Below are positions 8,600 through 16,546 of a stretch of 64,000 nt of DNA, one piece after another. Origin of the DNA: Acholeplasmataceae bacterium UBA6150 (GTDB taxonomy: Bacteria; Bacillota_I; Bacilli_A; Acholeplasmatales; UBA5453); NCBI GenBank assembly GCA_002423145.1, contig DIUU01000014.1:80716-144715 (forward strand), given 5' to 3'. Numbering within the stretch: position 1 is the first letter of the stretch; each line of letters begins with the position of its first letter. A program made the translations under genes and the position numbers. The notes under the pieces are model-generated. The model did no database searches. It was not told where the DNA came from and was given only the letters and a program-made list of their open reading frames with translations.

Positions 8600-9143
8600 A
8601 GGGACGCAACCTGCTTTCATACAATGCTTTTTGATGCTTTTTCACTTTTTTAATGAAAAATGCTTCCAGTTTTCGGTTGATTCTCGTTGGCAAAATATCG
8701 GATTTACGTTCGATTGCACTCACCAAAATGGTGTAAAACCCCATACGATTGCCCCCGTAAATATCGGTCATCAACTGATCTCCAATGTGGACAACTTTCG
8801 TCACATCAGTCTCATTCAAACGGTTTAATCCTGATTTAAATCCCCGTTTTAATGGCTTTTTCGCACTATAAATAAACGGAAACGGGTGTTTACCTACGAA
8901 GGTCTCAATCCGTTCTTGGTTGTTATTTGAGATTAACAACAATTTGAATCCAATCGATTCAATTTGATTCAAAAACGCAATCAAGTCTTCAGTTAACTCA
9001 TGTTGTTTATACGATACCAATGTATTATCAATATCGATAAAAACGGTTCTAAAACCAGCTTGATATAAGTGTAAAAAATCGATGTTTTTCACCGATTTTT
9101 GATATTCATTTGGGATAAATTTAGTGTATTTTCCCTGTCTCAT
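8583..9143 (-). CDS. yqeG: YqeG family HAD phosphatase, possible phosphatidylglycerophosphatase
   Basis: HAD-fold phosphatase of the YqeG/GEP4 family. The catalytic motif DIDNT (D37, D39, T41) and the distal HIGDQLMTDIYGGNRMG motif are clear. GEP4 and relatives remove phosphate from phosphatidylglycerol phosphate; this would complete the reaction begun by PgsA 7 kb away (inference). The start is the ATG at 9143 one base after the greA stop; the TTG at 9158 would overlap greA. It leads the yqeGHK-rsfS-yqeM block. Confidence 0.88.
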   Translation of the reverse strand: MRQGKYTKFIPNEYQKSVKNIDFLHLYQAGFRTVFIDIDNTLVSYKQHELTEDLIAFLNQIESIGFKLLLISNNNQERIETFVGKHPFPFIYSAKKPLKRGFKSGLNRLNETDVTKVVHIGDQLMTDIYGGNRMGFYTILVSAIERKSDILPTRINRKLEAFFIKKVKKHQKALYESRLRPYVETL

Positions 9144-9144
9144 A

Positions 9145-9621
9145 CTACTTAACTTCAACGATTTGAATGTGGAAAGTTTTGCCTGTTTCTAAATGAACTT
9201 CGACGGTATCGCCTTCAATTGTACCTTGAATCGCTTTACCCACAGGTGAATCGGTAGAAATCTTATTCAACATAGGGTTTGCTTCAATAGTACCAACCAA
9301 TTGGTATTCCGCTGTTTTGTTCTTTTCGACAAAGTGCAATACCACGGTTTTACCAGTGGTTACTTTATTATCGTTGGATGCTCTGATGAGCTTGAAGTTT
9401 TCTAAGATATTTTCAATTTCTTTAACTCGGGCTTCAATTCTTGCTTGTTCGTCTCTCGCTGCGTCGTAATCAGCATTTTCGGATAAATCGCCTTGTGCAC
9501 GCGCTTCTTGTAATGCGATGACGTTTTCTGGTCTCTTAACATCTTTTAAATAGGATAGTTCACTTCTGAGTTGGTCTACCCCTTCTTGAGTTAGTTCAAA
9601 GACTTGTTTAATTTTTGCCAT
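9145..9621 (-). CDS. greA: Transcription elongation factor GreA
   Basis: GreA enters the RNA polymerase secondary channel and stimulates cleavage of backtracked RNA. The 158-residue product has the N-terminal coiled coil with the acidic tip (NADYDAARDEQ, about residues 50-60) and the C-terminal FKBP-like domain ending PVGKAIQGTIEGDTVEV. It has a strong AAGGAGTGA site. It sits downstream of the yrr block as in Bacillus. Confidence 0.96.
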   Translation of the reverse strand: MAKIKQVFELTQEGVDQLRSELSYLKDVKRPENVIALQEARAQGDLSENADYDAARDEQARIEARVKEIENILENFKLIRASNDNKVTTGKTVVLHFVEKNKTAEYQLVGTIEANPMLNKISTDSPVGKAIQGTIEGDTVEVHLETGKTFHIQIVEVK

Positions 9622-9680
9622 AAAATCACTCCTTGTTTTTACATTCTCTAATTATACACTAATTTTTTAAAATTAGATAG

Positions 9681-10334
9681 TTAAATATGGTGTTTTCTGA
9701 GTGCTTTTTGAATTGCACGATGCCCTGGCATCAACAAATCTAAGACGTCATAAAACGGTTTTTGGTGGTTTGGAACCAATAAATGTGCATACTCGTGTAA
9801 CAATACATACTTCGTATAAATGACATCTAGTTTCGCAAGATAGGCATTCAAAGTAATTTCTTTATGTTTTGTGTGACAACTACCAAACTTTGATTTTAGA
9901 TACTTTATCTTCGTTGGTAATGGTTCTAAATGGACTGGTTTAAGCGATTCAATCAACCACGGATTTAATGTGTCTAAACATCTTTTTAATTCGTGACCAT
10001 ATAAGGTTTGAATGGCTTTTATCATCCACTTTTGATCTGGAATAAACAGAGTAACTCGATCTGTAATTTGATATGAAAACGGGTGGCCTTCGATGATTTC
10101 AAGGGGATATTCTTGTCCAAATATAACCAATGAATCGTATGTTTCGGTGAGTTTTTCAGTTAAACTATGAAACTGATCGAAATTTTCCCACAGTCTTTTT
10201 TCAATCACTTGTAAGGGAATCCGTGGTCCTTTAGTCACCACGATTTGGTGTCCTTTTACTCGAAAATATGCATTTTTGATTTTTTTAGGAATAATGATGT
10301 ATTCTAAGATTTTACCTTGTTTTTCAATTTTCAT
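9681..10334 (-). CDS. YgjP-like zinc metallopeptidase domain protein
   Basis: The HEYAHLLVPNHQKPFYDVL segment near the C terminus gives a zinc-binding HExxH plus a downstream NH, as in the YgjP-like (DUF45/WLM) metallopeptidase family. The function of the family is poorly known. The start is ATG at 10334 with GAAAGG upstream; the earlier ATG at 10361 lies inside the upstream U32 gene. No signal peptide, so cytoplasmic. In Bacillus this place holds udk; here a metallopeptidase stands between yrrO and greA. Confidence 0.82.
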   Translation of the reverse strand: MKIEKQGKILEYIIIPKKIKNAYFRVKGHQIVVTKGPRIPLQVIEKRLWENFDQFHSLTEKLTETYDSLVIFGQEYPLEIIEGHPFSYQITDRVTLFIPDQKWMIKAIQTLYGHELKRCLDTLNPWLIESLKPVHLEPLPTKIKYLKSKFGSCHTKHKEITLNAYLAKLDVIYTKYVLLHEYAHLLVPNHQKPFYDVLDLLMPGHRAIQKALRKHHI

Positions 10335-11520
10335 CTGACAAAACCTTTCGTAACATGTCATAAGGTTTTACTTCAAATGGAATGTGAATTTTCAAGATTT
10401 GTTTTGGGTGTCTCGCAGCATCCAACAATAGTCCATCTTTATCACGGATTTCACCCATGACGAATGTTTTTTGATAGCGCGGTCCCACGAGTTCAACCAA
10501 TTCACCAGAAACAAAATGATTTCTTTGTTCAACGGTAGCGATTTGTGTAAATGAATCATAATCGACAACCAAGCCTAAGAATTCTTTGGTCGGTTCTTCA
10601 CTTCTTAAGTTGTATAGTTGTTGTTCTGCTTTTGGCATTCCACCTAAAAAACCGAACGATGTTAATCTATTTTCTGCTTTCCTAATTTCTTTTTCATATA
10701 CAGATACATCTTTCACTGTCTTGGTTTGGATATACTCATCCATCAACAATCGATAACTACGAACTACCGTAGCGATATAGTGAATGGATTTCATTCGCCC
10801 TTCGATTTTTAAGGATGATACGTTCGCATCGATCAATTGAGGTATATACGCTAGGGTTTGTAAGTCTTTCGAACTCATCGAAAACGGCATTTTTTCATCT
10901 GAGATGAGCTCATCATCGGCATATAAGTCGTAATTCCAACGACAGCTGTGTGCACAACCACCACGGTTGGCATCACGGTCAGTCATATTGTTCGATAAAG
11001 TACATCTGCCTGAATAGGATGCACACATCCCGCCGTGAATGAATACTTCGATTTCAACCTCAGCTTGTTTGGTGATTGAAGTGATTTCTTCGATATTCAA
11101 TTCTCTGCCAAGCACGACTCTTTCTGCGCCTAAATCTTTCCAGAAATGGACAGCATGCCCATTGACCACGGATTGTTGTGTCGATACATGGACAGGGATT
11201 TTGGTGTGTTTTTTCGCTGTTTCTACAATATAAGGTGAAGCAGCGATAATCGCGTCAACTCCGGCATTTTCTAAACCTTTTAAATACTCAATCAAAGCAT
11301 CCATATTGTCATTATGAGGGATGATATTCGTCGTCACATAAAGTTTTTTACCATGTTGATGACAAAAATCTGCGCCTTCTTTGATATTTTCCAAAGTGAA
11401 ATTAGATGCTCTAGCCCGTAAACTAAACTCCATCCCACCAATAAATACCGCATCTGCACCATATAAAATAGCGATTTTTAATTTTTCTAAATCCCCAGCA
11501 GGGGCGAGTAATTCGGTCAT
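10324..11520 (-). CDS. U32 family tRNA 5-hydroxyuridine synthesis protein (YrrO/TrhP type)
   Basis: Peptidase U32 family proteins of this type take part in forming 5-hydroxyuridine at the tRNA wobble position (TrhP in E. coli, YrrN/YrrO in Bacillus). Visible family signatures: MTELLAPAGDLEKLKIAI..GAD at the N terminus and the cysteine-rich ANRGGCAHSCRW segment near residue 185, thought to hold an iron-sulfur cluster. It is 398 residues, starts behind GAAGGTGG, ends in TGA and overlaps its partner gene by 4 bases. Confidence 0.92.
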   Translation of the reverse strand: MTELLAPAGDLEKLKIAILYGADAVFIGGMEFSLRARASNFTLENIKEGADFCHQHGKKLYVTTNIIPHNDNMDALIEYLKGLENAGVDAIIAASPYIVETAKKHTKIPVHVSTQQSVVNGHAVHFWKDLGAERVVLGRELNIEEITSITKQAEVEIEVFIHGGMCASYSGRCTLSNNMTDRDANRGGCAHSCRWNYDLYADDELISDEKMPFSMSSKDLQTLAYIPQLIDANVSSLKIEGRMKSIHYIATVVRSYRLLMDEYIQTKTVKDVSVYEKEIRKAENRLTSFGFLGGMPKAEQQLYNLRSEEPTKEFLGLVVDYDSFTQIATVEQRNHFVSGELVELVGPRYQKTFVMGEIRDKDGLLLDAARHPKQILKIHIPFEVKPYDMLRKVLSDEN

Positions 11521-12407
11521 AATTCCACCTTCTTAGGTTTGTATACCGTTTTCTTAAAAAAGAATCCTTCATCCCAAACTTCATGGTATTTTTGTTGGAT
11601 TGTGAGTACTTGGGGATCTGTTAATGTTATTTCATTATGGTATAGTTTTAGAACACCTAACGCATACGCATCGTCATGAAAAACCGTATCGAATACGAGA
11701 TAATCAATCGCGTCTTTTAATGGTTTTAAGTAATTTAAACTCGAAAAAACATGGTTTCTAAAGACATGTGTCCCACCCTCATCTTCTAAAATGGGGTATT
11801 TGAATTCCGGTCTTTTTTCTTCTACGACGGACAAATTTCTTTGATCATGGTACCTATGGTTCTGATTTTTGTTCTCAAAATAGGCTTGGATCAACTGTCT
11901 TTTAGAATAAAACATGTTTAAAAATCCATGTCCGTACGCGAATATTTTATAGGGTCTATGTTGACCGATGACTTGGATATCATCGAGTGTGATTTCTTTC
12001 GCAAGAAAAACGCCTTGAATGCCTAAACTATGGTAAAAATGCGCATCAAAAACATTGGTTATGAGTGTTTCTGGATTGTATATCATTTTATGGGATATGC
12101 CCAGTTTTTTACCGATGGACAATACGCCAATGTCGCCAACGATATAGCCAGTAATCGCGTCACTATCAATTGTCTTTATGAAGGTCTCATAGCTGTTGGC
12201 ATCCAAATCGTGTAGAATACGGTTCATCAAAATGAAGCATTCACGGTGACACGACTGGATTTTTTGTGCAGCAAACAAGATTTCACTGGTCTCAAAACTG
12301 CGAGTCAAACGGGTTGATACGCCATTTTGACCCAAAATAAAACCATCCACATAATCGATCAGCAGATCGATGGATTCAATTTTATATAACGTTACTATTT
12401 TTTTCAT
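11517..12407 (-). CDS. U32 family protein, YrrN type
   Basis: Shorter (296 residues), more diverged U32 partner protein with TIM-barrel-like repeats such as HRPYKIFAYGHGFLNMFYSK. In Bacillus YrrN and YrrO are both needed for tRNA 5-hydroxyuridine formation, and the neighbour TrmR then methylates it to 5-methoxyuridine. It has an AAAGGATT site and sits between trmR and yrrO with 4-base overlaps on both sides, so the pathway is one transcription unit. Confidence 0.85.
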   Translation of the reverse strand: MKKIVTLYKIESIDLLIDYVDGFILGQNGVSTRLTRSFETSEILFAAQKIQSCHRECFILMNRILHDLDANSYETFIKTIDSDAITGYIVGDIGVLSIGKKLGISHKMIYNPETLITNVFDAHFYHSLGIQGVFLAKEITLDDIQVIGQHRPYKIFAYGHGFLNMFYSKRQLIQAYFENKNQNHRYHDQRNLSVVEEKRPEFKYPILEDEGGTHVFRNHVFSSLNYLKPLKDAIDYLVFDTVFHDDAYALGVLKLYHNEITLTDPQVLTIQQKYHEVWDEGFFFKKTVYKPKKVEL

Positions 12408-13012
12408 GATTTAATCCTTTGGGAAATACTCATCCCATCACCGATATTATATAGTTCACTTTCATAATCGACATGTGATTTTAAAAACTGTTTAAACGAC
12501 TCTAACCGTTTCACAAGGTTTTTAGTCCCTCTTGAAACGGTATCGACATCGACGTTATGAAAATTTAAATTGTCTGTAATGATGATGCCGGATTCTGTTA
12601 AAAAAGGCTCATATTTGTTAAAAAACTTCTCATATTGGGCTTTCGCTGCGTCGATAAATATCGCATCAAACCGTAAATTCGAATCCAGTTCACATGTTAA
12701 AGCATCCGCGAACATCAGAGTGATTTGAGGGTTCATTTCGAAGTCAATCACATGTTTAACTGCCAAAGCGTAGAGTTCTGGATTACGCTCGATTGAGGTG
12801 ACTTTAGCCCCTGTATGGTAGGCCATTGAAATTGCACTATAGCCAACGGCAGTTCCGATTTCAAGGATGTTTTTTACGTTGTGTTTTTTTAAAGTCTCTA
12901 CCAAAAATAAAAGCCCATCATCGGATAGGATAGGTACTTTTAATGATTGGGCTTTTAGTTTGAGTTCGTTAATCTTCGTCAGATTCGTCGTCGTCTTGTG
13001 CTTCTTCGTCAT
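12404..13012 (-). CDS. trmR: tRNA 5-hydroxyuridine methyltransferase TrmR-like
   Basis: O-methyltransferase that uses SAM to turn wobble 5-hydroxyuridine into 5-methoxyuridine. Motif I ILEIGTAVGYSAISMA and FDAIFIDAAKAQYEKFF (acidic metal site) are clear. The gene overlaps the 3' end of the DUF1292 gene in another frame. The ATG at 13012 has AGGTGA eight bases upstream; the ATG at 13021 is possible but too close to that motif. The first ~13 residues are therefore uncertain. Confidence 0.88.
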   Translation of the reverse strand: MTKKHKTTTNLTKINELKLKAQSLKVPILSDDGLLFLVETLKKHNVKNILEIGTAVGYSAISMAYHTGAKVTSIERNPELYALAVKHVIDFEMNPQITLMFADALTCELDSNLRFDAIFIDAAKAQYEKFFNKYEPFLTESGIIITDNLNFHNVDVDTVSRGTKNLVKRLESFKQFLKSHVDYESELYNIGDGMSISQRIKS

Positions 13013-13259
13013 CCTGGTCATCACCTAAGTAGTTTGCTAATAACTCATCAAGCATTTCCCATTCTTCGTCAGTTTGCACATCCTCAAAGTAGCCTTCGCC
13101 ACCCTCGGTCTCAACGAATACAGCCGCGCTTACCTCATCGCGGTCGGAAAATTGAAATACTACATAATTCTTTTCTGTTTGTTCTGAGTAATGGGTAAAT
13201 AAAATTTCCGCCATGACTTCTTGTCCATCATATACGATGGTGAGTTTGTTATCTTCCAT
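12969..13259 (-). CDS. DUF1292 family protein (YrzB type)
   Basis: A 96-residue protein with a folded N-terminal part (DNKLTIVYDGQEVMAEILFT) and a very acidic tail DDQDDEEAQDDDESDED. DUF1292 proteins (Bacillus YrzB) have no firmly known role. It lies between ruvX and trmR, as yrzB lies after yrrK in Bacillus. AAAAGGAGA precedes the ATG. Confidence 0.88.
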   Translation of the reverse strand: MEDNKLTIVYDGQEVMAEILFTHYSEQTEKNYVVFQFSDRDEVSAAVFVETEGGEGYFEDVQTDEEWEMLDELLANYLGDDQDDEEAQDDDESDED

Positions 13260-13261
13260 GT

Positions 13262-13678
13262 TTAGTCTCCTTTTCGGTTTAAATAACTTTGAAGAATGAT
13301 GAGCGCTGCTAATTCATCTTTTTTTTGTCTTTGTTTGTCTTTTTTAATGCCCATTTCGGTCATCAAGTTCAATGCTTCATAGGTCGATAATCGTTCATCC
13401 CACAACACCACTTTGGCCGGTGTTTTGGACTCAATCATCGCTTTGAATGACTCACTCACTTGAGCTCGAATGCCAATATCATCGTTCATATGCTTTGGAT
13501 AGCCTAAGACGACAACTTCAACACCTTCATTTTTAATATAATTAGAAATGTAGATGGCAGCGTCTTCATAATGGTTTTCATAAAACCGAAATGTCCCCAC
13601 TGGGTTTGAGAAAATACCCGAATCGCTTCTTGCAATCCCAAGCGTTTTTTCACCTAAATCCAATCCAATATAAATCAA
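13262..13678 (-). CDS. ruvX: RuvX/YqgF, pre-16S rRNA nuclease
   Basis: RNase H-fold protein that trims the 5' end of 16S rRNA precursors; earlier called a Holliday junction resolvase. Motifs IGLDLGEKTLGIARSD, VVLGYPKHMN and DERLSTYEA are present. I choose the TTG at 13678: AAGGAG lies eight bases upstream inside alaS, and the resulting N terminus MIYIGLDLG fits RuvX proteins. A GTG at 13687 overlaps the ribosome-binding site and is less likely. It overlaps alaS by 4 bases. Confidence 0.92.
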   Translation of the reverse strand: MIYIGLDLGEKTLGIARSDSGIFSNPVGTFRFYENHYEDAAIYISNYIKNEGVEVVVLGYPKHMNDDIGIRAQVSESFKAMIESKTPAKVVLWDERLSTYEALNLMTEMGIKKDKQRQKKDELAALIILQSYLNRKGD

Positions 13679-16278
13679 ATGAACCACTCCTTGAAGGATG
13701 CGATAATGTCTTTCAATTTCGACTTATCTGCCGTACCACCTTGAGCGAAGTCAGGTTTTCCACCACCGGACCCATTCGAGACTGCTGCAGCCTTTTGAAT
13801 CATCGATTTCGCATCTATAGATCTTGTTTTACATAAGAAGAGGAGTTTTTCATCGGTTTCATTGATTAAACAGACCACTTCCGCTTTTATTTTATCATAG
13901 ATTGCGTCAACGAGTTGCTTTTGTATATCTTTATCTAAATTCTTTTCAAGAATAATTTGATATTTATCTTCGTTTTCAATATAAGCATCGAGGTTGGATA
14001 AGGCTTGTTTTTGTTTCACATTGAGCAAATGTTTCTCTAAGTTTTTATTGTGTTCTTTGAGGGTTTCAATGTATTTTCTAAGTGCCAATATATCGTTATA
14101 AGAACCAATCAAACGGCTTCTATTTGGAGCATCTACTCTAAACTTAGAATCGATTTGTCTGAGTTCTAAAACCAGACGTTCTTCTTTTTGTTTGAGGGTT
14201 TCAATTTCTGCTTCAAATGGTCTTAAGGCATAAACCATATCGGTTTCGAGCGATTTGCCTGTAACAGCTTCAACACGATAAATCCCAGACCCAATCGATT
14301 CATAACTTGTGATTGCGAATCGTTCGATGTCACTGGTGCGCTTAACGTGTGTGCCACCACACAGTTCAATCGAATAATTGCCCATGTTGACAACTCTGAC
14401 AACGTCGTGGTATTTTTCACCAAACAATGCCATCGCACCAAGGGCTTTGGCTTGTTCTAGTGGCATTTCAACGGTATCGACAGGAAAGTCTTTTAAGATG
14501 GCTTCATTCACCATAGCTTCGATTTTTAATAATTCATCCACTGTCAAAGCTTCATAATTATTGAAGTCAAAACGCATCGTAGTTTCACTGACTTGCGACC
14601 CTTGTTGATTGGAGTGGTTGCCTAAAGTGATTTTGAGTGCTTTATGGAATAAATGAGCTGCTGAGTGATTTTTCAAAATGCGCATACGGTTTTCTTTATC
14701 TACTTCACAAAGCACCATTTCCCCTTCATCAAAGGATTCATCCATCACGTGTAACGTTTGCCCGTTCGGTAGTTTTACAACGTCTTTGACCGGATAACCA
14801 TTGATGGTTCCTTTGTCAGCGACTTGTCCCCCCATGGTTGCGTAAAATGGGGTTTGATCTAAAACGATCCCTTGTTCAAAGGTTTTAATGACTTCACTTC
14901 TCGAAGACAACGTATCATATCCAATAAACATACTAGGCGTTTTAAAGGATAAGAATGCTGCTTCTTGTGATTTCATCGAATGTTCAGCGTTACGATTACT
15001 TCTAGATAATTCTTTTTGTCTTTCCATTAATGCTTTGAATCCTTCTAAATCGACTGTTTTCCCCAGTTCTTCAGACAATTCTAGAGTGAGTTCAATGGGG
15101 AAACCATAGGTGTCATATAATTTAAACGCGTCTTCTTTTTTGAGTTCTGAAACACCCTCAAGTGCTTCATATAAGTGTTTTTCACCGGATGCGAGGGTTT
15201 CTAAGAACTTGTTTTCTTCAGCCAGAATAACCCTTTTTACCATCTTTTCATTGTCTTTAACGTTGGTATAAAAATGCCCCATAATACCGATGACATCGTC
15301 AACAAGCAAATGTAAAAACGCTTCTTGAAGACCGAGCTTTTTACCATACTTGGTAGCACGTCTGAGGAGTCTTCTCAATACGTAACCTCTACCTTCATTG
15401 GATAGGATCGCGCCATCAGCAATCGCCATGGATAGTGTTTTAACGTGGTCAGCAATGACCTTAAATGCCATTTGACCTTCGTATTTAACACCCGATAGTT
15501 TTTCAGTGTGTGTAATGATTGGCATAAACAAGTCGGTTTCAAAGTTTGTTTTTGTCCCTTGAATGACACAAGCAAATCTTTCAAGGCCTGCACCCGTATC
15601 GATATTCTTATTTGGTAATTCTTTATAATCTTTTCTTGGTGTGCCTGGTTTTGCATTGTACTGTGAGAATACGATGTTCCATATTTCAATGAAACGTTCA
15701 TTTTCTAGATCATTAGCAATCAATTCAGAACCACGTAAATCGTATTGTTCACCACGGTCAAAATAGATTTCAGTATCCGGACCTGAAGGACCTTCGCCGA
15801 TTTCCCAAAAGTTGGTTTCTAGGGGAATGAGGTGTGAAGGATCTACACCCAATTCAATCCATTTGTCTCTCGCAATAAAATCATCTGGATAATAAGTCAT
15901 GTATAATTTTTCTTTTGGAAACCCAAAATAAGCTTCTCCTGTGAGTAATTCAAACCCAAATTCAATCGCTTCAGGCTTAAAATAGTCTCCAATGGAGAAG
16001 TTTCCTAGCATTTCAAAAAAGGTATGGTGTCTCGCTGTTTTACCCACATTGTCAATGTCATTCGTACGAATACACTTTTGGATATTGGTTAACCGTGGGT
16101 TGGGTGGCATGGCAGACCCGTCAAAGTATTTTTTTAATGGTGCAACCCCTGCATTGATCCATAGCAAGGTTTTATCCCCCATCGGTACGAGGGACGCGGA
16201 TGGTTCAATTTTGTGGCCTTTTGATTCGAAAAATCGTAGCCAAGTCTGTCTAATTTCGTCTGCTGTCATGTATCTCAT
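13675..16278 (-). CDS. alaS: Alanine--tRNA ligase
   Basis: Charges tRNA-Ala and edits mischarged tRNA. The 867-residue product has the class II catalytic core at the N terminus (RFFESKGH, NAGVAPLKKYF), the editing domain with HSAAHLFHKAL and CGGTHVKRT, and the C-terminal DHHA1 domain with SNGSGGGKPDFAQGG. GGAGGATAAGAC precedes the ATG. Its expression is placed under a T-box leader immediately upstream. It leads the ruvX-yrzB-trmR-yrrN-yrrO block. Confidence 0.97.
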   Translation of the reverse strand: MRYMTADEIRQTWLRFFESKGHKIEPSASLVPMGDKTLLWINAGVAPLKKYFDGSAMPPNPRLTNIQKCIRTNDIDNVGKTARHHTFFEMLGNFSIGDYFKPEAIEFGFELLTGEAYFGFPKEKLYMTYYPDDFIARDKWIELGVDPSHLIPLETNFWEIGEGPSGPDTEIYFDRGEQYDLRGSELIANDLENERFIEIWNIVFSQYNAKPGTPRKDYKELPNKNIDTGAGLERFACVIQGTKTNFETDLFMPIITHTEKLSGVKYEGQMAFKVIADHVKTLSMAIADGAILSNEGRGYVLRRLLRRATKYGKKLGLQEAFLHLLVDDVIGIMGHFYTNVKDNEKMVKRVILAEENKFLETLASGEKHLYEALEGVSELKKEDAFKLYDTYGFPIELTLELSEELGKTVDLEGFKALMERQKELSRSNRNAEHSMKSQEAAFLSFKTPSMFIGYDTLSSRSEVIKTFEQGIVLDQTPFYATMGGQVADKGTINGYPVKDVVKLPNGQTLHVMDESFDEGEMVLCEVDKENRMRILKNHSAAHLFHKALKITLGNHSNQQGSQVSETTMRFDFNNYEALTVDELLKIEAMVNEAILKDFPVDTVEMPLEQAKALGAMALFGEKYHDVVRVVNMGNYSIELCGGTHVKRTSDIERFAITSYESIGSGIYRVEAVTGKSLETDMVYALRPFEAEIETLKQKEERLVLELRQIDSKFRVDAPNRSRLIGSYNDILALRKYIETLKEHNKNLEKHLLNVKQKQALSNLDAYIENEDKYQIILEKNLDKDIQKQLVDAIYDKIKAEVVCLINETDEKLLFLCKTRSIDAKSMIQKAAAVSNGSGGGKPDFAQGGTADKSKLKDIIASFKEWFI

Positions 16279-16292
16279 GTCTTATCCTCCAT

Positions 16293-16500
16293 AAAAAAAG
16301 TCCATAGAATTTGCATTCTAAGGACGATGTTAATCGCGGTACCACCTTAGTTCTAACCCAAATGGATTAGCCCTTCATTGTACTGTTAAGGCCAGTTTAC
16401 CAATGGCTCCCAAGTAGCTTCATGTTCACCGTGATCACTTTCACCTAACTGATCTCTCTTTAAAATGGCTCGCATTACTTGTCTTGTTCTTCGCTCTATA
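16293..16500 (-). promoter_or_regulatory. T-box riboswitch leader of alaS
   Basis: On the minus strand the T-box core AAGGTGGTACCGCG lies at 16335-16349, and a terminator hairpin (GTCC-TAGAAT arms) with seven U lies at 16293-16325. The core would pair as an antiterminator when uncharged tRNA-Ala binds. A GCU triplet at 16416-16418 is a candidate Ala specifier, but I did not fold Stem I and cannot be sure of it. This means alaS, and perhaps the genes behind it, is induced when alanyl-tRNA falls. Confidence 0.92.
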
Positions 16501-16503
16501 TGT

Positions 16504-16531
16504 ATTCTATCATATATTCATTCATTTACAA
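16504..16531 (-). promoter_or_regulatory. Probable promoter of the alaS T-box leader
   Basis: Reading the minus strand, TTGTAA (16526-16531) and TAGAAT (16504-16509) are 16 bases apart, just ahead of the T-box leader. Confidence 0.5.
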
Positions 16532-16546
16532 GTAAAATCATTGAAT

